Assembly: GCF_024438035.1 (NCBI RefSeq)
Contig: NZ_JANFQF010000001.1
Span: 186,001 to 250,000, forward strand
Reading direction: 5' to 3'
DNA length: 64,000 bases
Origin: Rhodococcus tibetensis
GTDB taxonomy: Bacteria > Actinomycetota > Actinomycetes > Mycobacteriales > Mycobacteriaceae
Positions within the stretch are counted from its first letter, which is position 1, and each line of letters starts with the position of its first letter. The translations under genes and the position numbers were made by a program. Below, piece after piece: positions 28,235 to 37,102 of the stretch. A model generated the notes under the pieces. The model made no database searches and was not told where the DNA came from. It saw only the letters and a list, made by a program, of their open reading frames with translations.

Positions 28235-29152
28235 ATGAATGATGTCGGTGACCGCGATGTGAACTTGGACGGCAAGGTGGGCGTCGTGACCGGCGCCGGG
28301 TCCGGGCTCGGAAAGTTCGAGGCGATCGGCCTGGCCCGAGCGGGTGCGTCGGTCGTGGTCAACGACCTGGTGGCCAACGATGCGGTGGAAGAGACGCTCG
28401 AAGAGATCCGCGGATTGGGCGCGAAGGTCGAATTCGTTGCCGGTGACATCGGCGAACGGTCCACCGCCGACGCGATCATGGAGGCGGCGCAGGGACAGTT
28501 CGGCGGCCTCGACATCCTTGTCAACAATGCCGGGATCACGCGGGACCGCATGTTGTTCAACATGTCCGACGAGGACTGGGATCTGGTACTGAAGGTCCAT
28601 CTCCGCGGTCACTTTCTACTGTGCCGTTCCGCCGCCTCCTATTGGCGAGGAAAATCAAAGGAGGCGGGCGCGCCCGTATACGGCCGAATCGTCAATACGT
28701 CCTCGGAGGCAGGGTTACTCGGGCCGGAAGGTCAGGCCAATTATGGAGCGGCCAAGGCGGGAATCACGGCCTTGACGCTTTCGGCGGCCCGCGGGCTGTC
28801 CCGCTACGGAGTGCGGGCCAACGCGATCTGTCCCCGTGCACGCACGTCCATGACGGAAAACGTCTTCGGTGAGAGGCCGTCCGAGGGGGTCGACCCGCTG
28901 TCACCGGAGCATGTGGCGGCGTTGGTCACCTACCTTGCGTCGCCCGCGGCCGACGCGGTCAACGGCCAGGTCTTCGTTGTGTACGGCCCGATGGTCGCGT
29001 TGATGGCGGCTCCGGTCGTCGAGCAGCGGTTCGACGCGAATGGCCCCCAGTGGACCCTCGAAAGCCTGGCTGAGGAACTCGGCACCTACTTCGGTGAACG
29101 CGACCCGGCTGCAACCTTCTCTGCTTCGGCTGCCCTGCGTGAGCTGGGTTGA
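28235..29152 (+). CDS. hsd4B: 17-beta-hydroxysteroid/3-hydroxyacyl-CoA dehydrogenase Hsd4B
   Basis: A 305-aa SDR with NAD-binding TGAGSGLG near residue 20, NNAG, and the catalytic pair in YGAAK. It matches Rv3502c (annotated hsd4B), part of the sterol side-chain beta-oxidation gene set, and resembles the dehydrogenase domain of the multifunctional 17-beta-HSD type 4. It probably oxidises the 3-hydroxyacyl-CoA intermediate. The C-terminal 60 residues (QWTLESLAEELGTYFGERDP) form an extra tail common in this family. It is preceded by its own KstR promoter and separated from mce4 by a 524-nt regulatory gap. Confidence 0.9.
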   Translation: MNDVGDRDVNLDGKVGVVTGAGSGLGKFEAIGLARAGASVVVNDLVANDAVEETLEEIRGLGAKVEFVAGDIGERSTADAIMEAAQGQFGGLDILVNNAGITRDRMLFNMSDEDWDLVLKVHLRGHFLLCRSAASYWRGKSKEAGAPVYGRIVNTSSEAGLLGPEGQANYGAAKAGITALTLSAARGLSRYGVRANAICPRARTSMTENVFGERPSEGVDPLSPEHVAALVTYLASPAADAVNGQVFVVYGPMVALMAAPVVEQRFDANGPQWTLESLAEELGTYFGERDPAATFSASAALRELG

Positions 29153-29306
29153 GAATGCTTACGGCACGATCGACGACACATCTGGCGTTACCCGTCCGTT
29201 TTCCCAGGTAATACCCACGTCATGAGCGATACTGGGTGAAAATACAGAGCGACCGAGTGAGATCGAGACGGCGCCACCGGGCGGGTAAGAATATGCCAAC
29301 GGAAGC

Positions 29307-29320
29307 TAGATCGTGTTCTA
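29307..29320 (+). promoter_or_regulatory. KstR box within the hsd4B-mce4 gap
   Basis: TAGATCGTGTTCTA has one mismatch in the AAC half. It is 264 nt upstream of the mce4 promoter, with no convincing gene between. It may be an auxiliary operator or control an unrecognised transcript. The whole gap (29153-29676) contains this box, the mce4 promoter and no other supported feature. Confidence 0.5.
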
Positions 29321-29570
29321 GTTTTGCGCCGATCCCGGGTCTCGGCACCGCTGCGGCGAGTGGCGATCGGCGTCCATGCAGAACCACCCGATCGCTTTCG
29401 TTCGGACCTTGCGTGGACCCCGAGCTGTTAGACGAAAACCGCTGTGCTATAGGCCATTAGGGCTACCTCGTCGGTGCTCGACGCCGATGCGGCACAGGCT
29501 TTCTTTTCGGCCGAATTCGCCCTTCCGGCGTACTGGATGTGGGACGATTCTTGCTGATGAACGGTCGTCT

Positions 29571-29599
29571 TTGACAGGTGAACACGTTCTAGTTAATAT
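29571..29599 (+). promoter_or_regulatory. mce4 operon promoter with KstR box
   Basis: TTGACA (29571-29576) and TAATAT (29594-29599) are 17 bp apart, very close to the sigma-70 consensus. The KstR box GTGAACACGTTCTA (29578-29591) fits the consensus except at the first base and fills the spacer. Transcription should start near 29606, about 70 nt before yrbE4A. It is the strongest-looking promoter in the window and should be tightly repressed without a sterol signal. Confidence 0.8.
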
Positions 29600-29676
29600 G
29601 ACCTGAGTCACAGACCGTTGGGGGCTGGGCTCAACCAACAGTCGGTGCTGGGCGCGATCAGGGACGAGGAGGACGA

Positions 29677-30441
29677 ATGGTAGACCTCCTCGAGGTGCCG
29701 TTGCGTGCGGTCGGTGGGTTCTTCACGATGTCGGCCGAGACGCTCAAGGCGGTGTTCTCGAGGCCCTTCCAGCGTCGCGAATTCGTGGACCAGGCGTGGT
29801 TCGTCGCCCGGGTGTCGATGGTTCCCACGGTGCTGGTCGCCATCCCGTTCACCGTTCTGGTGAGCTTCACCATCAACATCCTGCTTCGGGAGATAGGTGC
29901 GGCGGATCTCAGTGGTGCGGGCGCGGCGCTCGGGACGGTGACCCAGGTGGGTCCCATCGTGACCGTGCTCATCGTGGCCGGGGCGGGCGCCACCGCGATC
30001 TGCGCAGATCTCTCGGCCCGCACGATCCGCGAAGAGATAGACGCGATGCGAGTGCTCGGCATCAATCCGATTCATCGGCTGGTCGTACCCCGCGTGCTCG
30101 CCTCGACCGTCGTGGCACTCCTGCTGAACGGCCTCGTCTGCACTATCGGCATTCTCGGAGGATTCATCTTCTCCGTATACATCCAAGACGTGAATCCGGG
30201 GGCGTTCGTCAACGGCATCACCTTGCTCACGGGGTTCGGTGAGCTCGTGATCTCGGAGGTCAAAGCCGGTCTGTTCGGAATGATCGCCGGCCTTGTCGCG
30301 TCCTACCTCGGTCTCAATGTGAAAGGTGGCGCCAAGAGTGTCGGCGACGCCGTCAATCAGACCGTCGTGTTCTCGTTCATGGCTCTGTTCGTGGTCAACG
30401 TTCTCGTCACCGCCGTCGGTATCAAGCTGACGGCAGGGTGA
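29677..30441 (+). CDS. yrbE4A: Mce4 permease subunit YrbE4A
   Basis: A 254-aa MlaE-family integral membrane protein, clearly YrbE4A: RVSMVPTVLVAIPFTVLVSF, NILLREIGAADLSGAGAALGT, GAGATAICADLSARTIREEIDAM and VLGINPIHRLVVPRVLAS match M. tuberculosis Rv3501c. The EExDAM motif is the predicted contact to the ATPase. It forms the permease of the Mce4 sterol importer with YrbE4B. Start ATG 29677 behind GAGGAGGA. No Mce ATPase (MceG) gene is in the window; as in mycobacteria it is probably encoded elsewhere. Confidence 0.96.
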   Translation: MVDLLEVPLRAVGGFFTMSAETLKAVFSRPFQRREFVDQAWFVARVSMVPTVLVAIPFTVLVSFTINILLREIGAADLSGAGAALGTVTQVGPIVTVLIVAGAGATAICADLSARTIREEIDAMRVLGINPIHRLVVPRVLASTVVALLLNGLVCTIGILGGFIFSVYIQDVNPGAFVNGITLLTGFGELVISEVKAGLFGMIAGLVASYLGLNVKGGAKSVGDAVNQTVVFSFMALFVVNVLVTAVGIKLTAG

Positions 30442-30465
30442 TCGATCGACATGGTGGTGGAGTAG

Positions 30466-31317
30466 ATGGCTCTCGCAGCGACCGGGCGTTTTTCCGGCAC
30501 ACGCAGGCGATTCGCGTCGGCGAACCGTTCGATCGACCGCCTCGGTGAGCAGGCGCTGTTCTTTGCGCGCGCAATCGCCTGGGCCCCTCGCGCCGTGACG
30601 CGATACCCGAAAGAAACTCTCCGGCTCATCGCCGAGATCAGCATGGGCACGGGTGCGCTGGCGGTGATCGGTGGAACAGTCGTGATCGTCGGATTTCTGA
30701 CGCTCTTCACCGGTGGCACCATCGCGGTGCAGGGATACAGTTCGCTCGGCAACATCGGTGTCGAAGCACTCACCGGCTTCTTCGCCGCCTTCATCAACGT
30801 CCGTATCGCAGCCCCGGTCATCGCGGGCATCGGCCTGGCCGCCACGATCGGCGCAGGCTCGACGGCCCAGCTCGGTGCCATGCGCGTCTCCGAGGAAATC
30901 GATGCCCTCGAAACGATGGCGATCCCGTCGATTCCGTACCTGGTCAGCACCCGAGTGATGGCCGGAATGATCGCGATCGTTCCGCTCTACGCGCTTGCTG
31001 TGATCGCGTCGTTCATCGCCAGCCGATTCGCCACCGTAGTTCTCTACGATCAGTCCGCCGGCGTGTACGACCACTACTTCTCGACGTTCCTGATACCGAC
31101 GGACATCCTGTGGTCGTTCGCTCAGGCAATCGTCATGGCGATCGCCATCATGCTCATCCACACCTACTACGGTTTCACCGCGTCGGGTGGTCCCGTCGGC
31201 GTCGGCGTGGCCGTGGGCAACGCGGTGCGGTCGTCGCTGATTGCGGTGGTCACGGTCACCCTGCTCATCTCCCTCGCCATCTACGGCGGCTCCGGCAACT
31301 TCAACCTTTCGGGATAG
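30466..31317 (+). CDS. yrbE4B: Mce4 permease subunit YrbE4B
   Basis: A 283-aa MlaE-family membrane protein, second permease subunit. It has an N-terminal cytoplasmic stretch of about 50 residues, then hydrophobic segments around GALAVIGGTVVIVGFLTLFT, GFFAAFINVRIAAPVIAGIG, and the coupling motif VSEEIDALETMAIPSIPYLV. It pairs with YrbE4A in the inner membrane to form the channel through which sterol passes from the Mce4A-F ring. It starts 24 nt after yrbE4A and is followed 12 nt later by mce4A. Confidence 0.95.
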   Translation: MALAATGRFSGTRRRFASANRSIDRLGEQALFFARAIAWAPRAVTRYPKETLRLIAEISMGTGALAVIGGTVVIVGFLTLFTGGTIAVQGYSSLGNIGVEALTGFFAAFINVRIAAPVIAGIGLAATIGAGSTAQLGAMRVSEEIDALETMAIPSIPYLVSTRVMAGMIAIVPLYALAVIASFIASRFATVVLYDQSAGVYDHYFSTFLIPTDILWSFAQAIVMAIAIMLIHTYYGFTASGGPVGVGVAVGNAVRSSLIAVVTVTLLISLAIYGGSGNFNLSG

Positions 31318-31329
31318 GAGTGCCGGTAG

Positions 31330-32505
31330 ATGACTGATTCGGGTGGAAAGAAGAAACTCGCGGCTCTCGTTCTCGTCGCGGGCCTGCTGGCGATCATCGT
31401 CTTCTCCCTGGCCATGTTCAACGGCGCTTTCAAGGAATCGACCCCGGTCACGGTCACCTCCGACCGGTCGGGCCTGGTGATGGAGCCGGACGCGAAGGTG
31501 AAGCTTCTCGGCGTCGAGGTCGGTCGAGTCGGCTCCGTCGAGCACGTCACCGACGGTGCCGAGTTGAAGCTCGACATGTATCCCGACATGATGTCGCTGA
31601 TTCCCTCCAACGCCGCGGTGGAAATCAAGTCCACCACCGTATTCGGCGCCAAGTACGTCAACTTCGTCATGCCGGAACATCCCGCCGGCACGCATCTCGA
31701 AGCGGGGGCTGTCATCGCGTCCGACAACGTCACCGTCGAGTTCAACTCGGTCTTCCAGCATCTGACGGATGTTCTCGACCAGATCGAACCCGAGAAGCTC
31801 AATGCGACGCTCGGGGCCATCGCATCAGCGCTGCGTGGTCGTGGCGACGAACTCGGTGCACTGCTCGAGCAGAGCGACCGCTATCTCGCCAAGATGAACC
31901 CCAGTCTCGATCAGTTGCAGGAGGATCTGGCGAAGGCCGCCGTGGTCACGAACGTCTACGCGGACACCGCCCCCGAACTGTTGCAAACACTCGACAACGT
32001 GACCGCGACCAGCCGCACGGTGGTCGAAGAGCAGGACAATCTGGATGCAGTGCTGTTGAATGCCACAGGATTGGCCGATACGGCGAATACGGTGCTGACC
32101 GACAACGAGCAGGGTCTGACGGACACCCTCGACCTCCTGCTCCCCACCACGGATCTACTCGCGGAGTATTCGCCGGAGATCTCCTGCTTCCTCGTCGGTC
32201 TCAACAACGTGATCCCACTCGCCGAACAGCTCATCGGCGGCAATCAGCCGGGAATCGCGTTGAGTGCCAGCTTCATGTACGGGCAGGAGCCGTACAGCTA
32301 CCCGGAGGATCTGCCGAAGGTGAACGCGTCCGGAGGACCCAACTGCGCCGGCCTCCCGAATCCCGATCCGAACGTGCACGCCAAGTTCCTAGTGGCAGAC
32401 ACGGGTACTGTGCCGTTCGTGCCGTCGACCGAAGTACAGGTACATATGCCGAAGGTCTTCCAGATCCTGTTCGCCGGTGTCTACCCGGAGCAGGGTGGGC
32501 AGTGA
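31330..32505 (+). CDS. mce4A: Mce4A, sterol-import MCE-domain protein
   Basis: A 391-aa protein with a single N-terminal membrane segment (KLAALVLVAGLLAIIVFSLA) and an MCE/MlaD domain at about residues 35-115 (TVTSDRSGLVMEPDAKVKLL, GVEVGRVGSVEH). A long helical region follows, with a C-terminal domain ending VQILFAGVYPEQ-like. Six Mce4 proteins form a hexameric, periplasm-spanning tube that shuttles cholesterol to the permease. The ATG at 31330 follows GGAG at suitable spacing. Two cysteines in the C-terminal third may form a disulfide. Confidence 0.94.
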   Translation: MTDSGGKKKLAALVLVAGLLAIIVFSLAMFNGAFKESTPVTVTSDRSGLVMEPDAKVKLLGVEVGRVGSVEHVTDGAELKLDMYPDMMSLIPSNAAVEIKSTTVFGAKYVNFVMPEHPAGTHLEAGAVIASDNVTVEFNSVFQHLTDVLDQIEPEKLNATLGAIASALRGRGDELGALLEQSDRYLAKMNPSLDQLQEDLAKAAVVTNVYADTAPELLQTLDNVTATSRTVVEEQDNLDAVLLNATGLADTANTVLTDNEQGLTDTLDLLLPTTDLLAEYSPEISCFLVGLNNVIPLAEQLIGGNQPGIALSASFMYGQEPYSYPEDLPKVNASGGPNCAGLPNPDPNVHAKFLVADTGTVPFVPSTEVQVHMPKVFQILFAGVYPEQGGQ

Positions 32506-32506
32506 C

Positions 32507-33523
32507 GTGAGAAGCACAACCGTCAAGCTGGTGATCTTCGCGACGGTGATGACCCTCATCTTCGTGGGCCTCGCAGTGGTGTTCAGCCAGTACCGTTTCA
32601 GCACGTCGAAGGACTACTCGGCGACGTTCGTCGATGTGTCAGGCCTCAAGCCGGGTGACAAGGTGCGCATCGCCGGTGTCCCGGTGGGCGCGGTCAAGAA
32701 CGTGAAGATCGACGACGACAACCTCGCCGACGTGGAGTTCGACGTGGAGTCCAAGTACTCGTTGTTCGATGGAACCAAGGCAACGGTCCGGTACGAGAAC
32801 CTCGTCGGTGACCGCTACATGGAACTCCTCGAGGGCGCCGGTTCGGTGGAGCCGCTGTCGGAGGGCGGCTCCATCCCGGTGGAACAGACCTCGCCGGCAC
32901 TCGACCTCGACCTCTTGCTCGGTGGGTTCAAGCCGCTCCTGCGTTCGTTGAATCCCCAGCAGGTCAACGATCTCTCGGCGGCGTTGGTGCAGGTCTTCCA
33001 GGGGCAGGGCGGCACGCTCGTGTCGCTGCTGGGCAGTACCAGTTCGTTCACCAACACACTCGCAGATCGCGACCAGTTGATCGGTGAGGTCATCACCAAC
33101 CTCAACGAGGTCCTCGGAACCATCAACAATCGCGGTGACCAGTTCAGGTCTACCCTCGATCAATTGCAGCAACTGGTGAGCGGCCTCGCACAGGATCGTG
33201 AGCCGATCGGTGACGCCATCCCGAGGATCGCCGGCGGCACAGGAGACCTCGCGGAGTTGCTCGAAGGGGTCCGTCCGCCGCTGCAGAGCACCGTCGCGGA
33301 GGCGAACCGGACTGCGACGCAGCTGCAAATGGGAGAAGAGACTCTGGACTGGGTGCTCCAGAACCTTCCGGATGCCTATCGCCGCCTCATCCGGATCGGC
33401 ACGTACGGCAGCTTTTTCCAGATGTACGTGTGCACAGTCAAGTTCAAGTTCACCGGCCCCGAGGGGTCGGATCTGCTTCTCAACATGCCAGGCGGACAGA
33501 CAGCGGGGAGGTGTGCACCGTAG
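32507..33523 (+). CDS. mce4B: Mce4B, sterol-import MCE-domain protein
   Basis: A 338-aa Mce protein from GTG 32507, 1 nt after the mce4A stop. An in-frame ATG at 32477 would add 10 residues and overlap mce4A. N-terminal membrane anchor (KLVIFATVMTLIFVGLAVVF), then the MCE domain with SGLKPGDKVRIAGVPVGAVK and ENLVGDRYMELLEG, and a long coiled helical part (LDLDLLLGGFKPLLRSLNPQ). It closely resembles Rv3498c. It is one of six subunits of the Mce4 tube. Confidence 0.93.
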   Translation: MRSTTVKLVIFATVMTLIFVGLAVVFSQYRFSTSKDYSATFVDVSGLKPGDKVRIAGVPVGAVKNVKIDDDNLADVEFDVESKYSLFDGTKATVRYENLVGDRYMELLEGAGSVEPLSEGGSIPVEQTSPALDLDLLLGGFKPLLRSLNPQQVNDLSAALVQVFQGQGGTLVSLLGSTSSFTNTLADRDQLIGEVITNLNEVLGTINNRGDQFRSTLDQLQQLVSGLAQDREPIGDAIPRIAGGTGDLAELLEGVRPPLQSTVAEANRTATQLQMGEETLDWVLQNLPDAYRRLIRIGTYGSFFQMYVCTVKFKFTGPEGSDLLLNMPGGQTAGRCAP

Positions 33524-33525
33524 CC

Positions 33526-34575
33526 ATGAAGAAAGAACGGAATCCCGTACAGGTCGGGTTGATCGGTGTGGCAGTCTCCGCGATGATCGTGATCGCCACT
33601 CTGCAGTACGACCAGCTTCAGTTCCTCTCGGGCGGAACGCATTACAATGCCATGTTCGAGGACGCCGGTGGTCTGATGTCCGGTGACACGGTCACGTTGG
33701 CAGGAGTCGACGTGGGCAAGGTCTCCGATGTCGAGCTCGACGGGCAGCACGTGCTGGTCACTTTCACTGTCGAGGACGGAATAGCACTCGGGGATGTGAC
33801 CGAGGCGGACATCAAGACCAATACCATCCTCGGCCGGAAATCGCTTGCGGTCACGCCGCGGGGAACGGATACCCTGCCGGTCGGGTCGACAATTCCGCTG
33901 GATCGGACCAATTCGCCGTACTCGCTCAACGACGCACTCGGCGACCTCACCACGACGGTGTCGGAGCTCGACACCGATCAGGTCAACAATGCGCTGAACG
34001 CGATGTCGGGCGCGCTCGAGAACACCCCTCCCGAGTTGCGCACCGCCCTCGACGGGTTGACCCGGTTGTCGGAGAGCATCAATTCACGCGACGAAACCTT
34101 GAAGCAGTTACTTTCTCGCGCCGAGAACGTGACGGGCATACTCGCCGAGCGAAGCGGCCAGATCAACTCGCTGATCGTCGACGGCAACGAACTGTTGGGT
34201 GAGCTCGACCGTCGCCGGGCTGCGATCAGCCAGCTGATCGTGAACATCTCGGCGGTGTCGAGGCAACTGACGGGGCTGGTGCAGGACAACCAGGAGCAGA
34301 TGAAGCCGACACTCGACAAGCTGAACTCCGTGGTGGACATCCTCCAACGCAACAAGGACAACATTTCGCAGGCGCTCGACGGCCTCGCACCGTACGCGAC
34401 GCAGCTGGGTGAATCTGTGGGGAGCGGACCCTTCTTCATGGCGTACGTCTACAACATCGGCATCGGCAATCTGCTGCAGGGGCTGAACGACGCGATCTTG
34501 TGGCCGGAGCATCTGCCGAACGACCTGCAGGCCTACCTGCAGACGGGCCCGTCCCTCGAGCTGAGGCCGCGATGA
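33526..34575 (+). CDS. mce4C: Mce4C, sterol-import MCE-domain protein
   Basis: A 349-aa Mce protein; the ATG at 33526 is 2 nt after mce4B, with GGGGAGG 14 nt upstream. A GTG at 33511 would extend it by 5 residues. Membrane anchor GLIGVAVSAMIVIATLQY, MCE domain FEDAGGLMSGDTVTLAGVDV, and a long helical stretch rich in heptad-like leucines (TRLSESINSRDETLKQLLSR). The stop overlaps the start of mce4D (ATGA). Confidence 0.93.
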   Translation: MKKERNPVQVGLIGVAVSAMIVIATLQYDQLQFLSGGTHYNAMFEDAGGLMSGDTVTLAGVDVGKVSDVELDGQHVLVTFTVEDGIALGDVTEADIKTNTILGRKSLAVTPRGTDTLPVGSTIPLDRTNSPYSLNDALGDLTTTVSELDTDQVNNALNAMSGALENTPPELRTALDGLTRLSESINSRDETLKQLLSRAENVTGILAERSGQINSLIVDGNELLGELDRRRAAISQLIVNISAVSRQLTGLVQDNQEQMKPTLDKLNSVVDILQRNKDNISQALDGLAPYATQLGESVGSGPFFMAYVYNIGIGNLLQGLNDAILWPEHLPNDLQAYLQTGPSLELRPR

Positions 34576-35861
34576 CACAGACAGAAGAATCCGGTGCGCG
34601 GAAGAAGTGGTGGATCCGCGGTGCGATCGCCGGCGTCGTGGTGGCCTTGATCGTCGGTGGCCTGGTCGCCTTTTTGCCGCGACTGTTCGAGAACACCGTC
34701 ACCGCTTACTTTCCGACGACGACCGGCCTCTACTCCGGCGACGACGTGCGGGTGCTGGGCGTGAAGGTGGGCACGGTCGGCGAGATCGAGCCGGGTCCCG
34801 ATTTCGCCAAGGTCACCATGAGCGTGGACAAGAGCGTGGACATCCCCGCCGACGCCAAGGCGATCATCGTCGCGCCGAGCTTGGTGTCCGGCAGATTCGT
34901 TCAGTTGACGCCCGTCTACGCCGGGGGGTCGACCATGCAGGACGGGGCGAACATTCCGGTGGACCGCACCGCTGTACCGGTGGAGTGGGACGAAATCAAA
35001 TCCGAGCTGAACAAGCTCTCCGAGGCGCTCGGACCGCAAGGCGCCGACCCACAGGGATCGCTGGGAACATTCATCGACACCGCGGCAGACAACCTCGACG
35101 GCAACGGTGAATCCCTGCGCAACACACTGCGTGAACTGTCGGAGACCATGCGGACACTGTCCGACGGGCGGACCGATCTGTTCGCCACCATCCGGAACCT
35201 GCAAACCTTCGTCGCGGCTCTGTCGTCGAGCAACGAGCAGATCGTGCAGTTCGAGGGCCGGCTGGCGTCCGTGTCGAACCTGCTCGCCACCAGTTCGGAC
35301 GAACTCGGCACGGCACTGATCGACCTGGATCTCGCACTGGGTGATGTCAATCGATTCGTCGTCGAGAACAGGGCAGCGCTCACCGAGCAGGTCGGGCGCC
35401 TCGCCGACGCCACCCAGGTGCTCGCCGACAAGCGGCCACAGCTCGAGCAGACGCTGCACGTCGCCCCGACGGCATTGGCCAACTTCAGCAACATCTACAA
35501 GCCGGCGCAGGGGTCCCTGGTCGGTGCGGTGGCATTCGCGAACTTCGGCAATCCCGTCAACTTCATGTGCGGCGCGATTCAGAGCCTGCAGGCCAACGAT
35601 GCCCAACGCAGTGCCGACCTGTGCACGCAATACCTGTCGCCGGTGCTGAACTCGCTCACCATGAACTACCTGCCCATTCTCAGTAACCCGACAACAGGTG
35701 TGAACGCGTTCCCGGATCAGCTTCAGTACAGTCCGCCGAGCCTGGCGGGATCCGTACCGCCGCGGTCCGCGCCGCCGGCGACGGGTGCGCTGGCCGGAAT
35801 TCCGACCGTCGCCGTGCCGAGAGATCTGAACGACCTGCTGCAGCCGGGAGGTGGACGATGA
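34572..35861 (+). CDS. mce4D: Mce4D, sterol-import MCE-domain protein
   Basis: A 429-aa Mce protein. N-terminal membrane anchor (IRGAIAGVVVALIVGGLVAF), MCE domain with TTTGLYSGDDVRVLGVKVGT and the helical region around LRNTLRELSETMRTLSDGRT. The C-terminal 60 residues are proline/alanine-rich (SLAGSVPPRSAPPATGALAG), typical of Mce D subunits and probably extended in the cell envelope. It overlaps both neighbours by 4 nt, indicating coupled translation. Confidence 0.93.
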   Translation: MTQTEESGARKKWWIRGAIAGVVVALIVGGLVAFLPRLFENTVTAYFPTTTGLYSGDDVRVLGVKVGTVGEIEPGPDFAKVTMSVDKSVDIPADAKAIIVAPSLVSGRFVQLTPVYAGGSTMQDGANIPVDRTAVPVEWDEIKSELNKLSEALGPQGADPQGSLGTFIDTAADNLDGNGESLRNTLRELSETMRTLSDGRTDLFATIRNLQTFVAALSSSNEQIVQFEGRLASVSNLLATSSDELGTALIDLDLALGDVNRFVVENRAALTEQVGRLADATQVLADKRPQLEQTLHVAPTALANFSNIYKPAQGSLVGAVAFANFGNPVNFMCGAIQSLQANDAQRSADLCTQYLSPVLNSLTMNYLPILSNPTTGVNAFPDQLQYSPPSLAGSVPPRSAPPATGALAGIPTVAVPRDLNDLLQPGGGR

Positions 35862-37102
35862 CCGGGTTCGTAAGCAGGCGCGTGCGGGGCGGTGGTATCG
35901 CGGCCGGGGTGCTCGCGTTGTCGCTGACCATGACCGGATGTGAGTGGGAGGGTCTGAATTCGCTTCCCCTTCCCGGAACTGAGGGCACAGGCGGTGACGC
36001 GTACACCGTCGAGATCGAGATGCCCAATGTCACCACTCTCTCGCAGAATTCACCGGTCCGCGTCAACGACGTCACCGTGGGTACCGTCACGGGCATCGAC
36101 GTGAAGGACTGGCATGCGCAGGTTACCGTCTCGTTGAACAAGGACGTCGAACTGCCCGCCAATGCGACCGCCAAGATCGGTCAGACCAGTCTCCTCGGCT
36201 CGCAGCATCTCGAGCTCGCCCCGCCCACAGATGCGGAGCCCGAGGGCCGGTTGGCGGAAGGCGACGTAATTCCGATCGAGCGTGCAGGGGCGTACCCGAC
36301 GACGGAGCAGACGCTGTCGTCCTTGTCGGTGGTTCTGAACGGCGGTGGTATCGCCCAGATCCGGGACATCACCGAAGAGTTGAACGCCGCGCTCGGAGGA
36401 CGCGAGGCTTCGGTCCGTGACCTGCTTCCACAACTCGACCAACTGGTCACGAGCCTGGACGAACAGCGCGGCGACATCATCGGTGCCATGGAGGGTCTCG
36501 ATCGACTCTCCGTCACGGTCAACCAGCAGAAACCCACGCTCGAGGCAGCGCTCGACGGAATCCCACCTGCCCTGGAAGTGCTTGTGGCACAACGCCATAA
36601 TTTGACAACGGCGCTGGTGGAGCTCGGCAAACTCAGCGATACCGCCACCCGTCTCGTCGACAGCAGCGGGGAAGAGCTGGAACAGAACCTGCGCAACCTC
36701 ACACCGGTGCTCGCGGAACTCGCCAATTCGGGCAGCGCACTCACCGACGTCCTGACGCTGATGCTCACCTACCCGTTCCCCATGAGGACGATGGACAAGG
36801 CCATTCGAGGCGACTACGCGAACCTGATGATGACCGTCGACCTGAGTGCTGCGAGGGTCGACAGCAACTTCCTGACGGGTACGGCCCTGGGTGGTTCGCT
36901 CGGCGGAGTGGAAGGAGCTGTCGGCTCGCTCGCAGGAGTCGCGGGACAGTCCGGTGATCCCCTGCAGATCCCGCTGCTGCCCGCCCCGCCGCCGGCAGCG
37001 AAGCCTGCGCCGGCACCCGCTCTTCCCGGATTGCCGCAGATTCCAGGCCTCCCGCAGATTCCCGGCCTTCCGCCGCAACTGGGAGGGGCCCCGACACCAT
37101 GA
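35858..37102 (+). CDS. mce4E: Mce4E lipoprotein (LprN-like)
   Basis: A 414-aa Mce protein with a lipoprotein signal peptide: basic N-terminus, hydrophobic core (GIAAGVLALSLTM) and lipobox LTMTGC, with lipidation predicted on the Cys near residue 28. The MCE domain (MPNVTTLSQNSPVRVNDVTV) follows. The tail is a proline-rich repeat (GLPQIP units repeated twice, after PPPAAKPAPAPALPG) that may cross the cell wall. E subunits of Mce systems are the lipidated members. Overlaps mce4D and mce4F by 4 nt. Confidence 0.94.
   Translation: MTGFVSRRVRGGGIAAGVLALSLTMTGCEWEGLNSLPLPGTEGTGGDAYTVEIEMPNVTTLSQNSPVRVNDVTVGTVTGIDVKDWHAQVTVSLNKDVELPANATAKIGQTSLLGSQHLELAPPTDAEPEGRLAEGDVIPIERAGAYPTTEQTLSSLSVVLNGGGIAQIRDITEELNAALGGREASVRDLLPQLDQLVTSLDEQRGDIIGAMEGLDRLSVTVNQQKPTLEAALDGIPPALEVLVAQRHNLTTALVELGKLSDTATRLVDSSGEELEQNLRNLTPVLAELANSGSALTDVLTLMLTYPFPMRTMDKAIRGDYANLMMTVDLSAARVDSNFLTGTALGGSLGGVEGAVGSLAGVAGQSGDPLQIPLLPAPPPAAKPAPAPALPGLPQIPGLPQIPGLPPQLGGAPTP

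Noticed and set aside
29153-29676. Short open frames in the hsd4B-mce4 gap
   Set aside because: No ribosome sites, no recognisable product, and they overlap the promoter and KstR boxes.
29608-31761. Long antisense frame (717 codons) opposite yrbE4A-yrbE4B
   Set aside because: Translation is rich in His/Arg/Asp/Glu with no fold signature; the sense strand encodes clear YrbE proteins.
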